Origin: Rapana venosa
Lineage: Eukaryota; Mollusca; Gastropoda; Neogastropoda; Muricidae
Direction: 5' to 3'
NCBI GenBank assembly: GCA_028751875.1
Contig: CM054162.1
Span: forward strand, 7,918,958-7,982,957
Length of the DNA stretch: 64,000 nucleotides
Position numbers and translations under genes: made by a program
Shown: one piece after another, positions 28,801 through 41,271 of the stretch
Layout: each line of letters opens with the position of its first letter
How positions within the stretch are numbered: position 1 is the first letter of the stretch
The notes under the pieces: generated by a model
Seen by the model: the letters and a program-made list of their open reading frames with translations, nothing else
Database searches by the model: none
What the model was told of the DNA's origin: nothing

Positions 28801-29480
28801 AAGAAGGAGGGGAAGAACAATTGCGAAGAAGAAGAAGAAGAAGAAGAAGAAGAAGAAGAAGAAGAAGAAGAAGAAGAAGAAAGAGAAAAAGAGGAAGAAG
28901 AAAGATGGAAGAAGAAGATGAGGAGAAGAAGAATGCGAGAAGAAGAATTGCGAAGAAGAAGAAGAAGAAGAAGAAGAAGAAGAAGAAGAAGAAGAAGAAG
29001 AAGAAGAAGAAGAAAGAAGAAGAAGAAGAAGAAGAAGAAGAATCGCGAAGAAGAAGAAGAATCGCGAAGAAGAAGAAGAAGAAGAAGAAGAAGAAGAGAA
29101 TTGCGAAGAATTGCGAAGAATTGCGAAGAAGAAGAAGAAGAAGAAGAAGAAGAAGAAGAAGAAGAAGAAGAACAGAACAAGAACAAGAACAAGAACAAGA
29201 AAAAGAAGAAATGCCCCAAGAAAAGAAAAGAAGAAGAAGAAGAAAAAATCAAAGAAGAAAAAGTAGAAAAATTTTGGGGAAAAAAGGGAATTTTGCGAAG
29301 GAATGCGGAGACAAATTTGCAAAAAAAAAGGGGGAAAGAAGAAGAATTGCGAAGAAGGGGAATTAAATAAGAAGAATTGCAAAGAAAAGGGCAAAAAAGG
29401 GAAAATTTCAAAAAAGAAGAAAATGCAAAAAAAGAAGAAGTATTGGGGGAAGAATTGCAAGGGGGGGAAGAATTGCGAAG
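28801..29480. repeat. (GAA)n tract with GAATTGCGAAGAA interruptions
   Basis: About 680 bases. GAATTGCGAAG occurs near 28944, 29100 and 29109, and GAATCGCGAAG occurs near 29040 and 29061. Clean repeat gives way after about 29230 to homopolymer-biased sequence. No complete R1 copy precedes it on this strand, unlike the other GAA tracts. R1 sequence instead follows at 29544. Confidence 0.93.
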
Positions 29481-29543
29481 AAAATGGCAAGAAGAAGAAA
29501 AAAGGGGGGTTTTTTGGGGGGGAATTTTTTAAAATCTTTTTTG

Positions 29544-29700
29544 GGAAAAAAAAAGGCAGAAGAAAAAAATGGACCACAAAAAAATGCGGGAAAAAAATCA
29601 AGGGGGGAAAAGGGAAAAAACAATCAAGAAATAAGGCAAAAGAATAAGATGGGGGAAAAAAAAAATTTCTAGCACATAATTCCTGGGGGTGGGTGCTGTT
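29544..29700 (-). mobile_element. R1 retroposon fragment, degraded
   Basis: The plus strand keeps AAGGCAGAAGAAAAAAATGG, AAGGCAAAAGAATAAGATGG and TTTCTAGCACATAATTCC, the distal part of R1 in reverse. The terminal half with the CTGAGCG motif is not visible. Low-quality sequence. Confidence 0.55.
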
Positions 29701-29729
29701 TTTATTTATTGATTTTTCATTTTTTTTTT

Positions 29730-29865
29730 TATTCTTTATTGCCCAAATTAAGGGAAAGTAAGCCCTTTTGTGCTGTTTTGCATTAGCCCCCCCCGGTGTG
29801 TTTTCCCATTTTTTGTAAATTTTGTCATTCGTTCCCCCCGGGAACACGGGGCCTACTAGGTGGGG
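29730..29865 (-). mobile_element. S1 SINE 3' half, degraded
   Basis: TTATTCTTTATTGCCC near 29732, then TTTGTAAATTTTGTCATTCG and GGGAACACGGGGCCTACT follow the reversed S1 3' half. Homopolymer-biased. Confidence 0.5.
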
Positions 29866-30230
29866 TGTGGGGGGGGTTTGGGGGGGGTGGGGGCGGGGGA
29901 AAGGGCGGGGGGGAAATATATTTTGGAACTTACCCAATTCACGTCTCGGGCAGAAGATGGGTATACAAACTTTGCATGAACAATACTAATAAAACCTGAA
30001 ATTTTTGGGGAACGCATATATACCAAATTTCCCAAAAAAATTTATGTGGCAAAGTTGTCGCTTTTTTAAACACGAAAAAACGGTTACTCCCCGGCCTTGG
30101 TTAGCGCGATTCGTTTCTACCCGTAAACCCCTTTGTGCCCCGAAGGGGTAGGTCATCCCCGGTTGGGCGTGGACAGCACAAAAAGGCATAAAATTTTTTT
30201 GTGAGAGGATTAAAGGAAACTCTTTGGGGA
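29866..30230. other. Unassigned low-quality sequence
   Basis: G-rich at the start, then mixed. Nothing recognised. The region from here to about 42300 mostly shows runs of three or more identical bases at unusual frequency. Confidence 0.4.
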
Positions 30231-30425
30231 AGGGAAATTTGAGAGAGAGAGAGAAGAGAGAAAAGAGGGGGAAAGAGAGAGAGGAGAGGAGAGAGAGAGA
30301 GAGATGGGGGGGGGGAGGAGGGGAAGGGGAGGGGGAGTGGGAGGAGAGAGAGGGGGATGGAAAAATTTAGGGGGGGGTGGGGGAAGGAGGGGGGGAGAGC
30401 GAGAAAAAGGGGGAAAGGGGAGGAG
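30231..30425. repeat. GA-rich tract, low quality
   Basis: GAGA repeats pass into GGGGGA-rich sequence. The order, GA tract then CAT-derived repeat, recalls blocks A, C and D but the connecting anchors are not recognisable. Confidence 0.8.
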
Positions 30426-30589
30426 AAACTAAACATAAAAAAGTTTTTAATTGTTCTTGGGCCTTGGGCCCCACTTTTACAAAACATTTTCGGGCAGGGG
30501 GTAGGTATAGATCACAGCACCCAAGCGTTTTTATCTTTTTGGCATTCCCACTTTTTGCAAGCATACAAAATTTCACACTTCTAGTTCTA

Positions 30590-31910
30590 GTTATCATCAT
30601 CCCCCATCATCTTTTTCAGATCTACACCCCCAATCGCTATCGCAAAAATCTTTTTTCTAAGCAGCAAAAATATCAGCAAAAACCATCTTTATTTTTTCAC
30701 ATCTATGCCCCCATCATCAAAAACATTTTTTCTCCCCCTTTAAATCTACCTATCATCTTTCTTCTTTGGCCTGTATAATTTTTCATCTTTCACACTCATC
30801 TTTTTCCAGATTATTTTTACTGTTTTTAAATCGTTATCTTCTACCCACCCCACCGCTTTCTTTAAAATATTTTCAAATTTACTTCAGTGCCTCCACGTTT
30901 TTTAAACACCCTTTCATCAAAATGCCATAAACCCACCACATCCTCAAAATCTGTCCCAACGTTACCATCGTCCCTTTTCAATACCCAAACATCATTGTCC
31001 CCAAAAAATCATTTTTCCAATCTACTTCAACACCAGCTTCAGCTTTTCCATCTTTTCATCGCCATCATTTTTTGAACATCTACATCATAAATCATAAACA
31101 TAAACTGTTTTTCCTCTCAATATCTGTATATCGCACACCCCCTTTTGTAGCATCTTCCTCAACCTTTCTATTATCAGGTTCAGTATCTCCCATCACCCAC
31201 CCCTTTAAAATTTTGAATTCTACATCCCCATTGCCGTACCTTGTAAAATTATCCCATCCTTTTCGTCACAATGTTTTCACCAACGAAACCCCTCCATCGT
31301 TTTTTCACACGATACATCATCATAAAATTAACTTTTTTTTAAATTTTTCTACATTTCCAAACCTTTAAACCTTAAACACCCCCAATCACTACAGCCCCCA
31401 TAAACTTACAATCCACATAAATTTTCTTCATCACCTTACCCTGTAATTACCATCATCTTTCCATCATTTTTAAACTTCTACATCACCACCACCATCATAC
31501 CCCAACTTCCACATAAACCGCCACCACATACTCAACATTCCAAAATCCCCGCCCCCAAATTCAAAATCATCATCAAACCACCCCCAAACCATCATACCAA
31601 TACTTTACATATATCCCCACCACCATCATACTCAACATCCCCATAAACCCCCCCAATCTTTACTCAACATCCACAAAACCGCCACCATAAATACTCAATT
31701 TTAAAAATTCCCAAACCCCCATCAAAACTCAAAATCTACATCACCACCACCAAAACCTAAATATTTTAATCCCCACCATTATCATCCCAACATCTACATG
31801 ACCAGCCCCCTCAACTTTCCAATCACCACTCCAACGCCCCTAAATAAACTACATCCCACCCCTCGCTTCAATCCAAAATAAACCACAATCAACATTTGCA
31901 CCACAAACCC
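30590..31910. repeat. Degenerate CAT/CAC-derived repeat of about 1.3 kb
   Basis: Imperfect units of about 30 bases hold CATCATACTCAACATC-like and ACATCACCACCACC-like segments, with ACATAAACC variants. Best seen at 31460-31760. Errors blur the period. Open frames here carry no conserved motif. Confidence 0.7.
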
Positions 31911-31989
31911 CCACCTCCTCTTTCCAAGTTACTACAACCCGGGAAAGGGACTTTTTCGCGTCCCAAACATTTTTGATTTGAAGATTTTT

Positions 31990-33930
31990 TTAAATGAAAA
32001 AGCTCGATTTTTTCTTTCTGAAAAGAAAAAAAAAAAATTTCTTTTTAAAAAATAATACCCATCATACTTTAGTCACAAGCTGTAAACTAAAGACAATGTT
32101 ATTTTGGGTGCTCATTCAAAAACCCAAAAAAAGTTTTACATTAAAATTTAAAATTCTCTGTGATAAAGTTACCCCCCAACTTTTTTTTAAAAACTTTCCA
32201 GCAAAGTTTAATCAAAAAACCCAAGCTCGGGGTTTATTTTCTTTCGTCTGTTGGCTGAAGGGAAAGTCCATCCCTGGAAACACAAATGCTCTGGTAAGGT
32301 TTGCTACCTGAAACCCAAACACATGTAAGGAAGTTCGGGATGAATCCCCAAGGAATTTTGCTCTGAATCAAATACATGGGACAGCCCAAAAAAAAAATGC
32401 ATTTGGGTCTTCATTTAATTGCCCTTACAAAAAGGACAGGTTTTTATCTTGAAATAGAATCATTTAAAACCGACAAAAATATTTGCTTTTAGAGGCAAAA
32501 CTTTTAAATTTTAACTTAAAAAAAGGGGCCCACCCTAAAAGCAAAAAGCATAAATTCGTTATATATTTTTCTCTTTAAAAAATTGATTTTAAAGGATCAA
32601 AATTTTTTCATATCTTTTGGGTCCTAACTGAAAAAGCCCCAATTTTGAATAAAAATTTGCCCAATTTAAGTCGCTTTTTAAAAATTGCCCCAAAGGGAAA
32701 GTTTTGAACTCCAACACCTTGTTGAAACCAAAAAACTGAAAACCCTCTCGCAAGAATTTCCCTGATTTTAGTTACCCAACGGGTTTTTCCTAGTTCTATC
32801 TGGGTTTTAAAGAAGCATCTCGAAAGGCTTTATGAGGAAAACCTTTTTTTTTTCCATCTGAAGGATGTGGGGAACCAATCCCGAAAAGACTAAAACCCAC
32901 AAGAATTTACATATAAAGGCCCCCTTTCCCCCCAATCACCAAAAACCCATCTTATCTAAATGGGCCCCTAAAAATCTTTTGCACGAAACCTTATGGATTT
33001 TTCTCAAAAGGGTCTAACTTACTCAACCCCCAATTTCGGGGAGAATACATTAAAACAGTTTGGGTTTTTTTAGCAAAAAATTTATTTTTAAATAGGGGTA
33101 AGCAGTCATTTCTTTATTTTTTTGAAAGAATCTTTTAATTTGAGCAGCCGGGCCTTTTTGTCCAAAAATTTTACCAAATGTTTTAGTCCCTTTTTCTTTT
33201 TAACTAGCCATCTTTGTGAAAAAAATTTCCTAAATAACAAAAAATTTTCACAAACATCTAGCTTTTTTTTTTCACCAAATACCCTTTGGGCTCACGTCGT
33301 CCAAAATTGACCCCACTTTCTGAAACCAAAATTTTTTGGGGTTTTTTAACCCTTCACGTTTAACTTAAATTTCTTCACAACATCTATGTAAAACATTTAG
33401 CGGGTTTTGAAAATCCTTTGGCACTTGTTGACAAAAAGAGCCCCAACATCAGCAAAAAAGCAGTACAGCAAAACCCAAATTAAACTCTGGCAAAACCCGG
33501 GGAGGCCATTTTTTACCTTCAGCATTCAAGGGTCGATAGCTGATTTTTAAATACAAAGAAAAAAATGTAGGGTTTAAAACCCCCCGCACCCTTTTCCCTT
33601 TCCCTCCGATAGGACAGTCCAAAAATTTCTGGGGGAAAGGGGTTTTTTGCACGCACAAAAATAAAACAGTGATCAATCCCTTAAATTTTAAGCACACCTA
33701 ACCACCTTTTAAAAACCTTGTTTTTTCAACATTGAAAAAGTTTTTCATTTTGAACAGAATCAAATGCTTTCCTAAAAATCCACAAAAGAAACATAAAGTT
33801 TTTTTTTTCCCTTTTGTGTACATTTCTTTTTTAACTGATACAATTTAAAATATTGGCGATAGGGGAAAAAACCTTTTACAAAAAACCTTCCTGACTTTCA
33901 GATATCATGTTTTTTTTTTCTAACCATTAT
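31990..33930 (-). pseudogene. RTE-like LINE reverse transcriptase and C-terminus, corrupted
   Basis: On the minus strand, pieces in several frames follow the order of a LINE pol protein. Near 33795 there is YVSFVDFRKAFDSVQ (palm). Near 33560 there is LNPTFFSLYLKISYRPLNAE. Near 33450 there is FAVLLFC then ADVGALF, a corrupted YADD-type region. Near 32870 there is a WLR/RMED-like stretch. Near 32770 a WVTKIREIL stretch is followed by QQGVGVQNF. Near 32370 a CPFC-like pair is followed by FLGCPMYLI, resembling a CPFC...F.CPxY C-terminal motif. The frameshifts look like base-calling errors in homopolymers, so the true state of the element is unknown. It is different from the L2-like family. Confidence 0.6.
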
Positions 33931-34126
33931 ATAATCGTGTTTTCAAAATCGCTGTTTAACTTTTTGAAATAAAGGTTTTAACAATGAAACCCCCCTAAAT
34001 TATCTGTGTTTTCACTTTTTCCCTTTTTTTAAAAAGAATTGGAAAATTTTCCCTTTTTGACCCTTTTTTGGGGTATATCCCAAAGATAAAAAAATTAAAA
34101 ATTAAACACCCTTAACTAAAAAACCC

Positions 34127-35175
34127 GTGACACATCTGCATCCCCCCCCAACCTTTAACTTTCACCTTTTATCCATTAAGGGGGAGTTGCTTGATAACAT
34201 CAAGCAATCTTTCCAACAGTATGAGCGCAGTCCAAACAGCCAGTGGAACATCCGACGGGTTTCCCCGGTTACATCAGGTCAGGCAAGGCTGGTACTCTCT
34301 CCCCTTCTCTTGGGGTGATCTACATGGCCAGTTTACAAAGGAACCCCAACCCTGAATTGACCCCCTTGAACAAAACTATTATTTGCTGCGACCAGTCCCG
34401 ATGAATCAAAAAACAAAGCACTTCTTCAAGATACACAGCCCAACTCAACACAAGTTTGCGAGAGGTATGACATGAAGTAGTATCCCCAAAAACAAAATTT
34501 TTGGGCTGTAAAGAAAAAATCCGGAAAGCGGGAAATAAAATCAAGGCACCCCCTGAAACAGCCAAAAAAATTTAAATACCTTGGCAGCCTTCACTAAAGG
34601 GATGGAAAATTGGCCAGGGGAGATAAAAACAAGATGCCAAAAAAGGGGAAGGGCAGTCAGTTACCAACTCCCCCCCTTCTAAAACTTTCCACATCCCAAT
34701 GAGCACCAAGGAAAAAACCATCAACGCCATCTTCGTTCCACAACTCAATTTCCCTTTTCCGACATGGGGCCCCAACAAAAACCTCAGAGGAAAATTGGTT
34801 CGTGGGGAAATTCGCCCGCCCAGGGAAAAACTGTCAACAAGGCCCCGACGCGACAAGATCAAAATGAGGTGAAAACAGAGACATGGGCGGACTAACACCA
34901 AATTTTCCCCCCATATCGGAAAAAACAAAAGGGTCAAAATGGGTTTTTTGGGCACCTAAAAAGAATTTCCGCCCAACCAACCAGGCCCCATGGGGATACA
35001 CCACCAAAAAACAAAGGGGTGGGAAAACCAGAGGTTAAACCCAAAGGGGACGAGGAGCGACTCCGTGGCTGCCCCCACACCCATGACCTTTCCTACATCA
35101 AAACCCCCCCCCTTGCTGCAGACAGACTTTTTTTCTCTCCGCGCGCCGAAGGGCACCCCGGGGGCAGAGGAAAAA
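34127..35175 (+). pseudogene. Second LINE reverse transcriptase type, corrupted
   Basis: On the plus strand, pieces across frames read RRVSPVTSGQARLVLSPLLL near 34255 (compare the G-x-RQGx-LSPLLF motif), a KYLGSL-like piece near 34580, STKEKTINAIFVPQL-like near 34705, NCQQGPDATRSK near 34832 and a final PHTHDLSYIKTP stretch near 35080. The order fits the second half of an RT and the domain after it. It is on the opposite strand from the element at 31990-33930 and has different motifs. All frames are broken by homopolymer-type errors. Confidence 0.55.
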
Positions 35176-36113
35176 AAAAGAAGAAGAGCCCTCTATTCCA
35201 CTTGCCCCCTTTTTAGTTTCAGTTTTGCCTATTGCTTCTGGGGATCTGTTTTTGGGTTGTCCCTTTTTTAAGTATGTTTGTGTCTTCCAATAGATCTGGG
35301 TGTAATTCTACAATATTTATTATTTCCTTTGCGAATCGGAAAAGACCCTTTTTTAAAGGTAAACCCCAAATTTTCAGTACAATGTTATTAACTCATTGAA
35401 GTTTCCTTTTTTCTGGAGTGCCCAAGCTTAAATTCGGCAATTAAAGAAAAAAAAAAAACCCCCCCAAAAAGATGGTTAAAATCAAGGGGGGAAAAAATCT
35501 GGCCTGAGGACAATTTTATTTTTAAAAACAGTTGCTTTTCCCTTTACCATAACTTTCCAAATTTTTTTTTGTTTGGGCCCCCTTTTGTTTTACATGTCAA
35601 CAATGTTTTAAAACTTTTGGGGTTTTTAGGGACTCCAGTGTTTTTGATTTTTTTAAAAAAAAAATCTGTTGTACAAAAATGCAACATGGTTTTAGCCAGC
35701 TTTAGGGAAAAAATTTCTTTTTGGGGAAAAATTTTACAGGGTTAAGGGGGCAATTGATTAGAATAAATTCAAGCCATTTTAAAAATACCAACCCAATTTT
35801 CCCCAAAAATTTTTTTTTTTCCCGAATTCAGGCAAAATTTTGGGAAAAATTTTTAAAAAATAAATACTTTACTATTAAAAAAATGTTTAAAACAATCTCA
35901 AAGAAGGGCATAATAAACTTTTCAAAGAGGGATAAAAGTATGTCATTTTTATTTTGGGGGAAGTCTGCTTAATTTTTTTTAAAAATAAGGCCCCAAATCA
36001 TGCATCACCACAAAAGGCGGGGTCCATTTCACTGCGACTCCCAAAAAAATTAAATTTCCTCTCGAGATGCCCCATCCCATGTTTTTAAATTCATGCCCCA
36101 AAAGTGAAGAATT
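35176..36113. other. Unassigned low-quality sequence
   Basis: AT-rich, with long A and T runs. No recognised element. It may contain more LINE sequence that errors make unreadable. Confidence 0.4.
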
Positions 36114-36885
36114 TTGTTAGAGGGGGAGAAGAGAGGGGAGAGGGAAGATCGGGGAAAAGGGGGAAAAGGGGAAGGGAAAAATAAGGGGGGGAGAGAGAGG
36201 GGAGGGAAGAGAGGGAGAGGGGGAGGAAGGGGAAGAAACAAAGAGAAGGGGGGGAAAAAGGGAGAGAGAGCGGAGGGGGAAATAGGGGAGGAGAGAGAGA
36301 GGAGAGAGAGAGAGAGAAGGAAAAGAGAGGGAGGGGTAGAGGGAGAGAGAGAGAGGAGAGAAGATCGGCAGGGGGGGAGAGAAAGAAAAGGGGCGGGGAG
36401 GCGAGAGAGAAGGGGTGGGGGATGAGAGAGAAGAAGAGAGAGGAGGAGAGGGAGAGAGAGGAAGAGAGAGAGAGGAGAGAAGAGGAAATGGAGAGAGAGG
36501 AGAGGGGAGGGGAAAAGAGGGGAGGGGAGAAAGGGGGAAGAGGAGGGGAGAGAGGGGGAAAAAGGGGGAGAGGGGAAGAAAGGAAAGGGGAGGGGAGGGG
36601 GTTAGGAAAAAAGAGAGAAAGTAGAAGAGGAGGGGGTTTTGGGGGAAAAAAAAGGGTTTTTTGGGGAGGGGAGGGGAAAAAAAAGGTTTAGAGGAGTGCG
36701 AAGGGGGAGAGAAGGGGGAAAGAGAAAAAGGTTAAAAAAAAAGGGGAAAAAAGGAAAGGGGGAAAAAAGGGGAAAGATTTGGAGGAAGGAGAGAAAGGAG
36801 GAGAGAGGGAAAGGAAGAGAAAAGAGAAGAAAGAGAAAAGAGAGGAGGAAGGGTAGAGGGGAAAAAGGAAAAAGGGGTTTAATTT
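36114..36885. repeat. GA/GGGA-rich tract, low quality
   Basis: About 770 bases of GAGA, GGGGA and GAAA repeats. Arg/Glu/Gly-rich frames are translations. Confidence 0.93.
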
Positions 36886-37980
36886 TTCGCTGATCAGGTT
36901 AAAGGAAAAGGGGGGAATGGGGGGGAAAGAAGGGAAAAAGGGGGAATTTTAGGGGGAAATTAAGTTGGGGGAAGGGCCGGTTTTTTTTGGGTATTTTGGT
37001 AAATTTTGAGGATTTTTTGTGATCTGCAAAAAGGAAAGGGGAAAAAAAATAAAGAAGGGGGGAAGATAAAAAAAAGAAAAATGGGGAAAAAAATAAAAAA
37101 AAAAATTTTTTTAAAAAAAAAAGAAAAAGAAAGGAAAAAGAAAAATGAGAAAAGAAAGTGGGGTTAGGAAAAAAAGAAAGGGGAAGGGGGGGAAACCAGG
37201 GCAAAATTTTGGGGAAATGGGTGGGGCCCCGGTTGATTGGTTAAGGGGAGAAGGGGGGTTAAATAGGAAGAACTTAAAAGTTCCTTTGGGTAATAAAAGG
37301 GGAGAATGTGGAAGGGGGAAAATTTGGAAAAGTTTAAAATTTTTTTCCCCTTTCCCGTAAGAAGGCCCGGGGGGCCTGGGAAAATAAACAATTTTAAAAA
37401 ACCCAAAAACGGGGAATTGGTGTTTGTTAAGTTTTATTTTCCCCTTTTTTGTTTTAAAAAAAAAAAAAACAAAAAAAAAAAAAGAAAGAAAGTAAAAAAA
37501 CAACGGGGAAAAAGAAAAAACAAATAATTTTTTTTTTTTAAAAAATACAAAAGTAAAAAAAAAAAAAAACCAAAAAAAAGTTGGGCTCCCAACCCAACAC
37601 ACAACACACACACAACCACAAATTTCCCGCAACGAGACCCTTTTTCCCTTCGGGGAAAACCCCATGGGGTTCATCTAAAACATCTAAAACCCTTTTAACT
37701 ATCCTGGCCCCCGTCAACCAAAAAAAATCTTCCAAAAATAAAACCCTTTCCCCTTTTTCTAAAAATCCAAATTTTCCTAAACTTCCAAAATTTTTCAAAA
37801 CCCCTCCCAATTATTAAAAACATTAACTTTTTCCATTATCTTAAAAAAAAAGTAAAAAAAACAAACCCCCACAATTTAAAATTTTCACCTAAATTTTGCA
37901 CTCGCTTTTTTCCCCTATGTCAAAAAATAAAAATTTAAAAAAAACCCTATTTTCTTCCCCCCCCCCCAAACCCCCCCCGC
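36886..37980. other. Unassigned low-quality sequence
   Basis: Runs of A, G and T dominate. Phe/Leu/Ser-rich frames have no motifs. Nothing recognised. Confidence 0.4.
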
Positions 37981-38009
37981 CCCCCCCCTGTTTTATTCTT
38001 CACTCCCAT

Positions 38010-38570
38010 TTCATCTCTCCCGTTCTATCTACTATCTATCTATCTATCTATTATCCCATCTAAACTATCTATTTATCTATCATCTACTATCTTTTCTTTT
38101 CTAAAACATTTAATCTATCTATTAATCTATCAATCCATTTTTCCTCAAATTTTTCTATCTATCCCCTTTTTCCTTCTGGGCCCCTTTTCCGTTTTTAAAT
38201 AGTAAACCTCTTTCTATTTCTCTTCTATCCTCTTCTAACCTCTTTTCATCTTTCTATCCTCTTTTCTATCTATCTTTAAACCATCCATCTATTACATCTA
38301 TCATTATCTATCTATCCATTATCTATCCATCATTTATCTATTTCTAATTTTTCTATCCATCTATCTATCTATCATCTATCTAACTATCTATCTTCCATCC
38401 GTTCTTTATAACTCTTTATTATCAAAACATCCATCTATCTATTCCTTTTTTCTATTTTATCTTTCTATCTATTTTATCCCTATCTATCGTTTTATCTACC
38501 CTTCTATCCTTTTCTATTCCAAAACTATTTTCTATTATCATTATTAAACCACCATCTATCTAACAACCAA
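38010..38570. repeat. (CTAT)n tract, low quality
   Basis: CTAT/ATCT repeats with many interruptions. Similar tracts in better sequence lie at 23105-23242 and 63113-63298. Confidence 0.88.
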
Positions 38571-39055
38571 AAACTTTAAAAAAGAAACCTTTAAAAACAT
38601 CAAACGCAAACCCACAAGAAAAACAACAACAACTACTTACAATTTTAATTATTAAAAACCTAAATTAGAGAAAGAAAATGAAGGAAAACCGTCTCCAATT
38701 ACAAAAAACAGAGCCCTGTGACCAAACAACAACCAAAAGGGACAAGGCAAAAACCCGTCTCCTTTTCAAAAACTCCAACCCGTATTACGGCGACCTGACA
38801 CCCCCCCTGTTTTTCTTCCCCCGGTTTTGGTGAATTCAAGTCAAAGTTTTTCCCCGGGCGGGTTGTAAATTTTTTCAAACAAAAAAAAGTTTTTTCTCGG
38901 TTTTTGGGGTTTTTTTTTCCAGGTTTTGTTTTCACAAAATGCTAGAGGGAAAAACGTGTGTTTAAATACTTTTAACGCCTGGTAAAAAAAAGGGGGCCTT
39001 TTTTTCCCGTCATATGCACTTCGAAAACCGGCAGTGTTTTTTCTGCAAGGAATGG
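38571..39055. other. Unassigned low-quality sequence
   Basis: No gene or repeat recognised. Confidence 0.4.
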
Positions 39056-39061
39056 GAAAAA

Positions 39062-39182
39062 TGGGTGTGTGTGTGTGTGTGGGGTGTGTGTGTGTGTGGT
39101 GTTTTGTTTTGGGGTTTGGGGTGTGTGTGTGTGTGTGTGTTGTGTGGTGTGTGTGTGTGTGTGTGTGTGCGTGTGTGTGGGG
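39062..39182. repeat. (GT)n tract, low quality
   Basis: GT repeats broken by GGGG and TTTT runs. These breaks look like the same error pattern seen elsewhere in this stretch. Confidence 0.9.
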
Positions 39183-39235
39183 TTTTTGACATGTGTTTTT
39201 CCCTTTTTCCCCCCTTTGGGGTCCCGGAAAGGGCC

Positions 39236-39413
39236 CGTCAGTATAAAACAACATCCCCACCTTCTGGGAAATCTGTGTAGGGAAATTTCCCCCTTTTCAT
39301 CACTTTTTTCTCTGTTTTTGTTTCTGCCCCTTTTTTCTTTTTTTTTTTTTCACCTCATTCTTTTTCTATTTTTTTGCCTTCTTTGGGCCATTTTTCCCGC
39401 CTTTTTTTCCACG
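39236..39413 (+). mobile_element. R1 retroposon fragment, degraded
   Basis: GTCAGTATAAAACAACATCC, ACCTTCTGGGAAATCTGTG and TGCCTTCTTTGGGCCATTTT follow the 5' half of R1 in sense orientation. The 3' half and GAA tail are not visible. Confidence 0.6.
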
Positions 39414-39765
39414 AAAGACAAAAGTTAGCAATTTTCTTACACACCGAAGACGGAGGGGGGGTGTGTTTTTTTAGGAGCTTTTAAAAAGTGCCAAAGCATT
39501 TTTTTCTCCTATCCCCAGGCAAAAAGCGATGTTGTTTTATGAGAAAAAAAAGAAATAATTTGGTGTTTCAATTGATGCACACAAACCTGCTACCATTTGC
39601 TTTTGAGATGTCTTTGGGAAACGGCCCTTTCAAGGAGAAAACCGTCTTTTATAGGTAAAGAGAAAGGTTTATGTCAGCAATAAAATTGGTTTTAACAAAC
39701 TTGATGTGTGGGAGGCCATTTCTAACTGCTTTGGGGGGGGGGATGGGAAATTTCTGAAAAAAAAA
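39414..39765. other. Unassigned low-quality sequence
   Basis: Nothing recognised. Confidence 0.4.
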
Positions 39766-40245
39766 ATTCAATAGAAAAGAATTAATTGATAGAAAAGAAA
39801 AAAACAGCAGATAGACAGACGATGACAGACAGTTTGATAAGGAGGGTTGGAAGGGTATAGATAGATAATGGTGATTATAATTGATAGAACTGTAAAAAGA
39901 CATACATTTCAGACAAAAAATTTTGCTCAATATTCAATAGATTTGAAAAATAAGTAGGGCAGAAATAAAAAAGACAGACAGAAATAAAATTTTTATAGAT
40001 AAAAGGGGATTTAGACTTTTAGAGAGAAAAAGATAAGATAGAAGATAGAGAGACATTTTAAAATGAAGATAGATAGTTAAGGGTAGATAGCTGATTATTT
40101 TATGTTTTATAGAAGGTAAGATAGGAAATGGATAGATAGATAAAGGGAGAGATAGATAGATGGATAGATAGATAGACAGATGTAGAAAGATAGATAAAAT
40201 TGATAGATAGATAGTTAGATAAAAAAAGACAGACAGACCCGATAG
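39766..40245. repeat. (GATA)n tract, low quality
   Basis: GATA and GACA units with many errors. Minus-strand YLSIYLS frames are translations. Confidence 0.88.
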
Positions 40246-40894
40246 AAAAGGCAGGGAAGCCTTCAGGGACACAGAAAAGAAGACTGGTTTAAAACTCAAA
40301 AATTGAAGTCAGTTTTTTCATTCACTTTAGCGCCTATTTTTCCCATACAAAAATTTAAACCGCCTCGCAAAGACAGCCTTACACACAAAACACAACTTTT
40401 ATCAACCGCAAACCAGAAAAAAAACAAATTTTTTTTAAAAAAAAAAGGAAAATACCCAAAAAAGGAAAAAAAACTATTTTTTCATACAAGAAAACAAAAC
40501 AGAAAAAAACCAAACATGGCAACCCAAAAACCTGGGAAAGTTTTTAAGCTAGGGCAGCCAATAGAAAAAGAAATGGGTTTTTAAGACGGGAATGGCCCTT
40601 GTGGGGTGTAAGGGGTTGGGACAGCTGTTGATCAAGCCCCACTGCCTCCAGCCATCGCTGTTACACGCACTGACCTTGGGATAAAGTAGGGGCCAGTTTC
40701 TATATTGCCTTCAAAAACCCCTTGTGAGTTTCTATCTGAAAATTCAGCAAAGAGGAAGGCATATGGGCACACAAAGGGAAAATTGACAAAACAGACGCAT
40801 AGGGCAGTTATAAAACTCACATACAAACATACACGTACGGGAGGGAGCACGCTAACCCAAAACGCAAAACACATAAAACAACTACGCACGCATA
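40246..40894. other. Unassigned low-quality sequence
   Basis: No gene or repeat recognised. Sequence quality improves around 40600-40850. Confidence 0.4.
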
Positions 40895-40960
40895 CCACCC
40901 ACACACACACACACACCCAAAACCCCCACACACACACACCACCCACACACACCACGTAAA
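40895..40960. repeat. (CA)n microsatellite, low quality
   Basis: ACACACAC with CCC interruptions. Confidence 0.9.
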
Positions 40961-41271
40961 ATTTTGCTTTCCACAAATCTTTTTTTTTTAAACGAATTTA
41001 AAAAACCTTTCACGCCCAAAAATTCAAAAGCTTTCCCTTTTTTGACTTTACCCTTTACCCTTTACGTACAACACGAACGCACGCAAAATAACCCCGTAAA
41101 CATCCCCAACTAAAGCACGGGATTCCACAAAAACCCCAAAAAAAAATGTTTTTTCGCACAAGGGATTTTTTTTTTAAAAAAAAATAAAAAACATTTTTTA
41201 AAGGCAAAAACTTAACGCTTTCCCCCTCTTTTTTATCAAGTTTAACGTTCCTTTGTAAAACGATCTTTCAG

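Noticed and set aside
28600..29937. 445-codon minus-strand frame
   Set aside because: It is the longest frame in the window but consists of GAA-tract translation and error-rich sequence without motifs.
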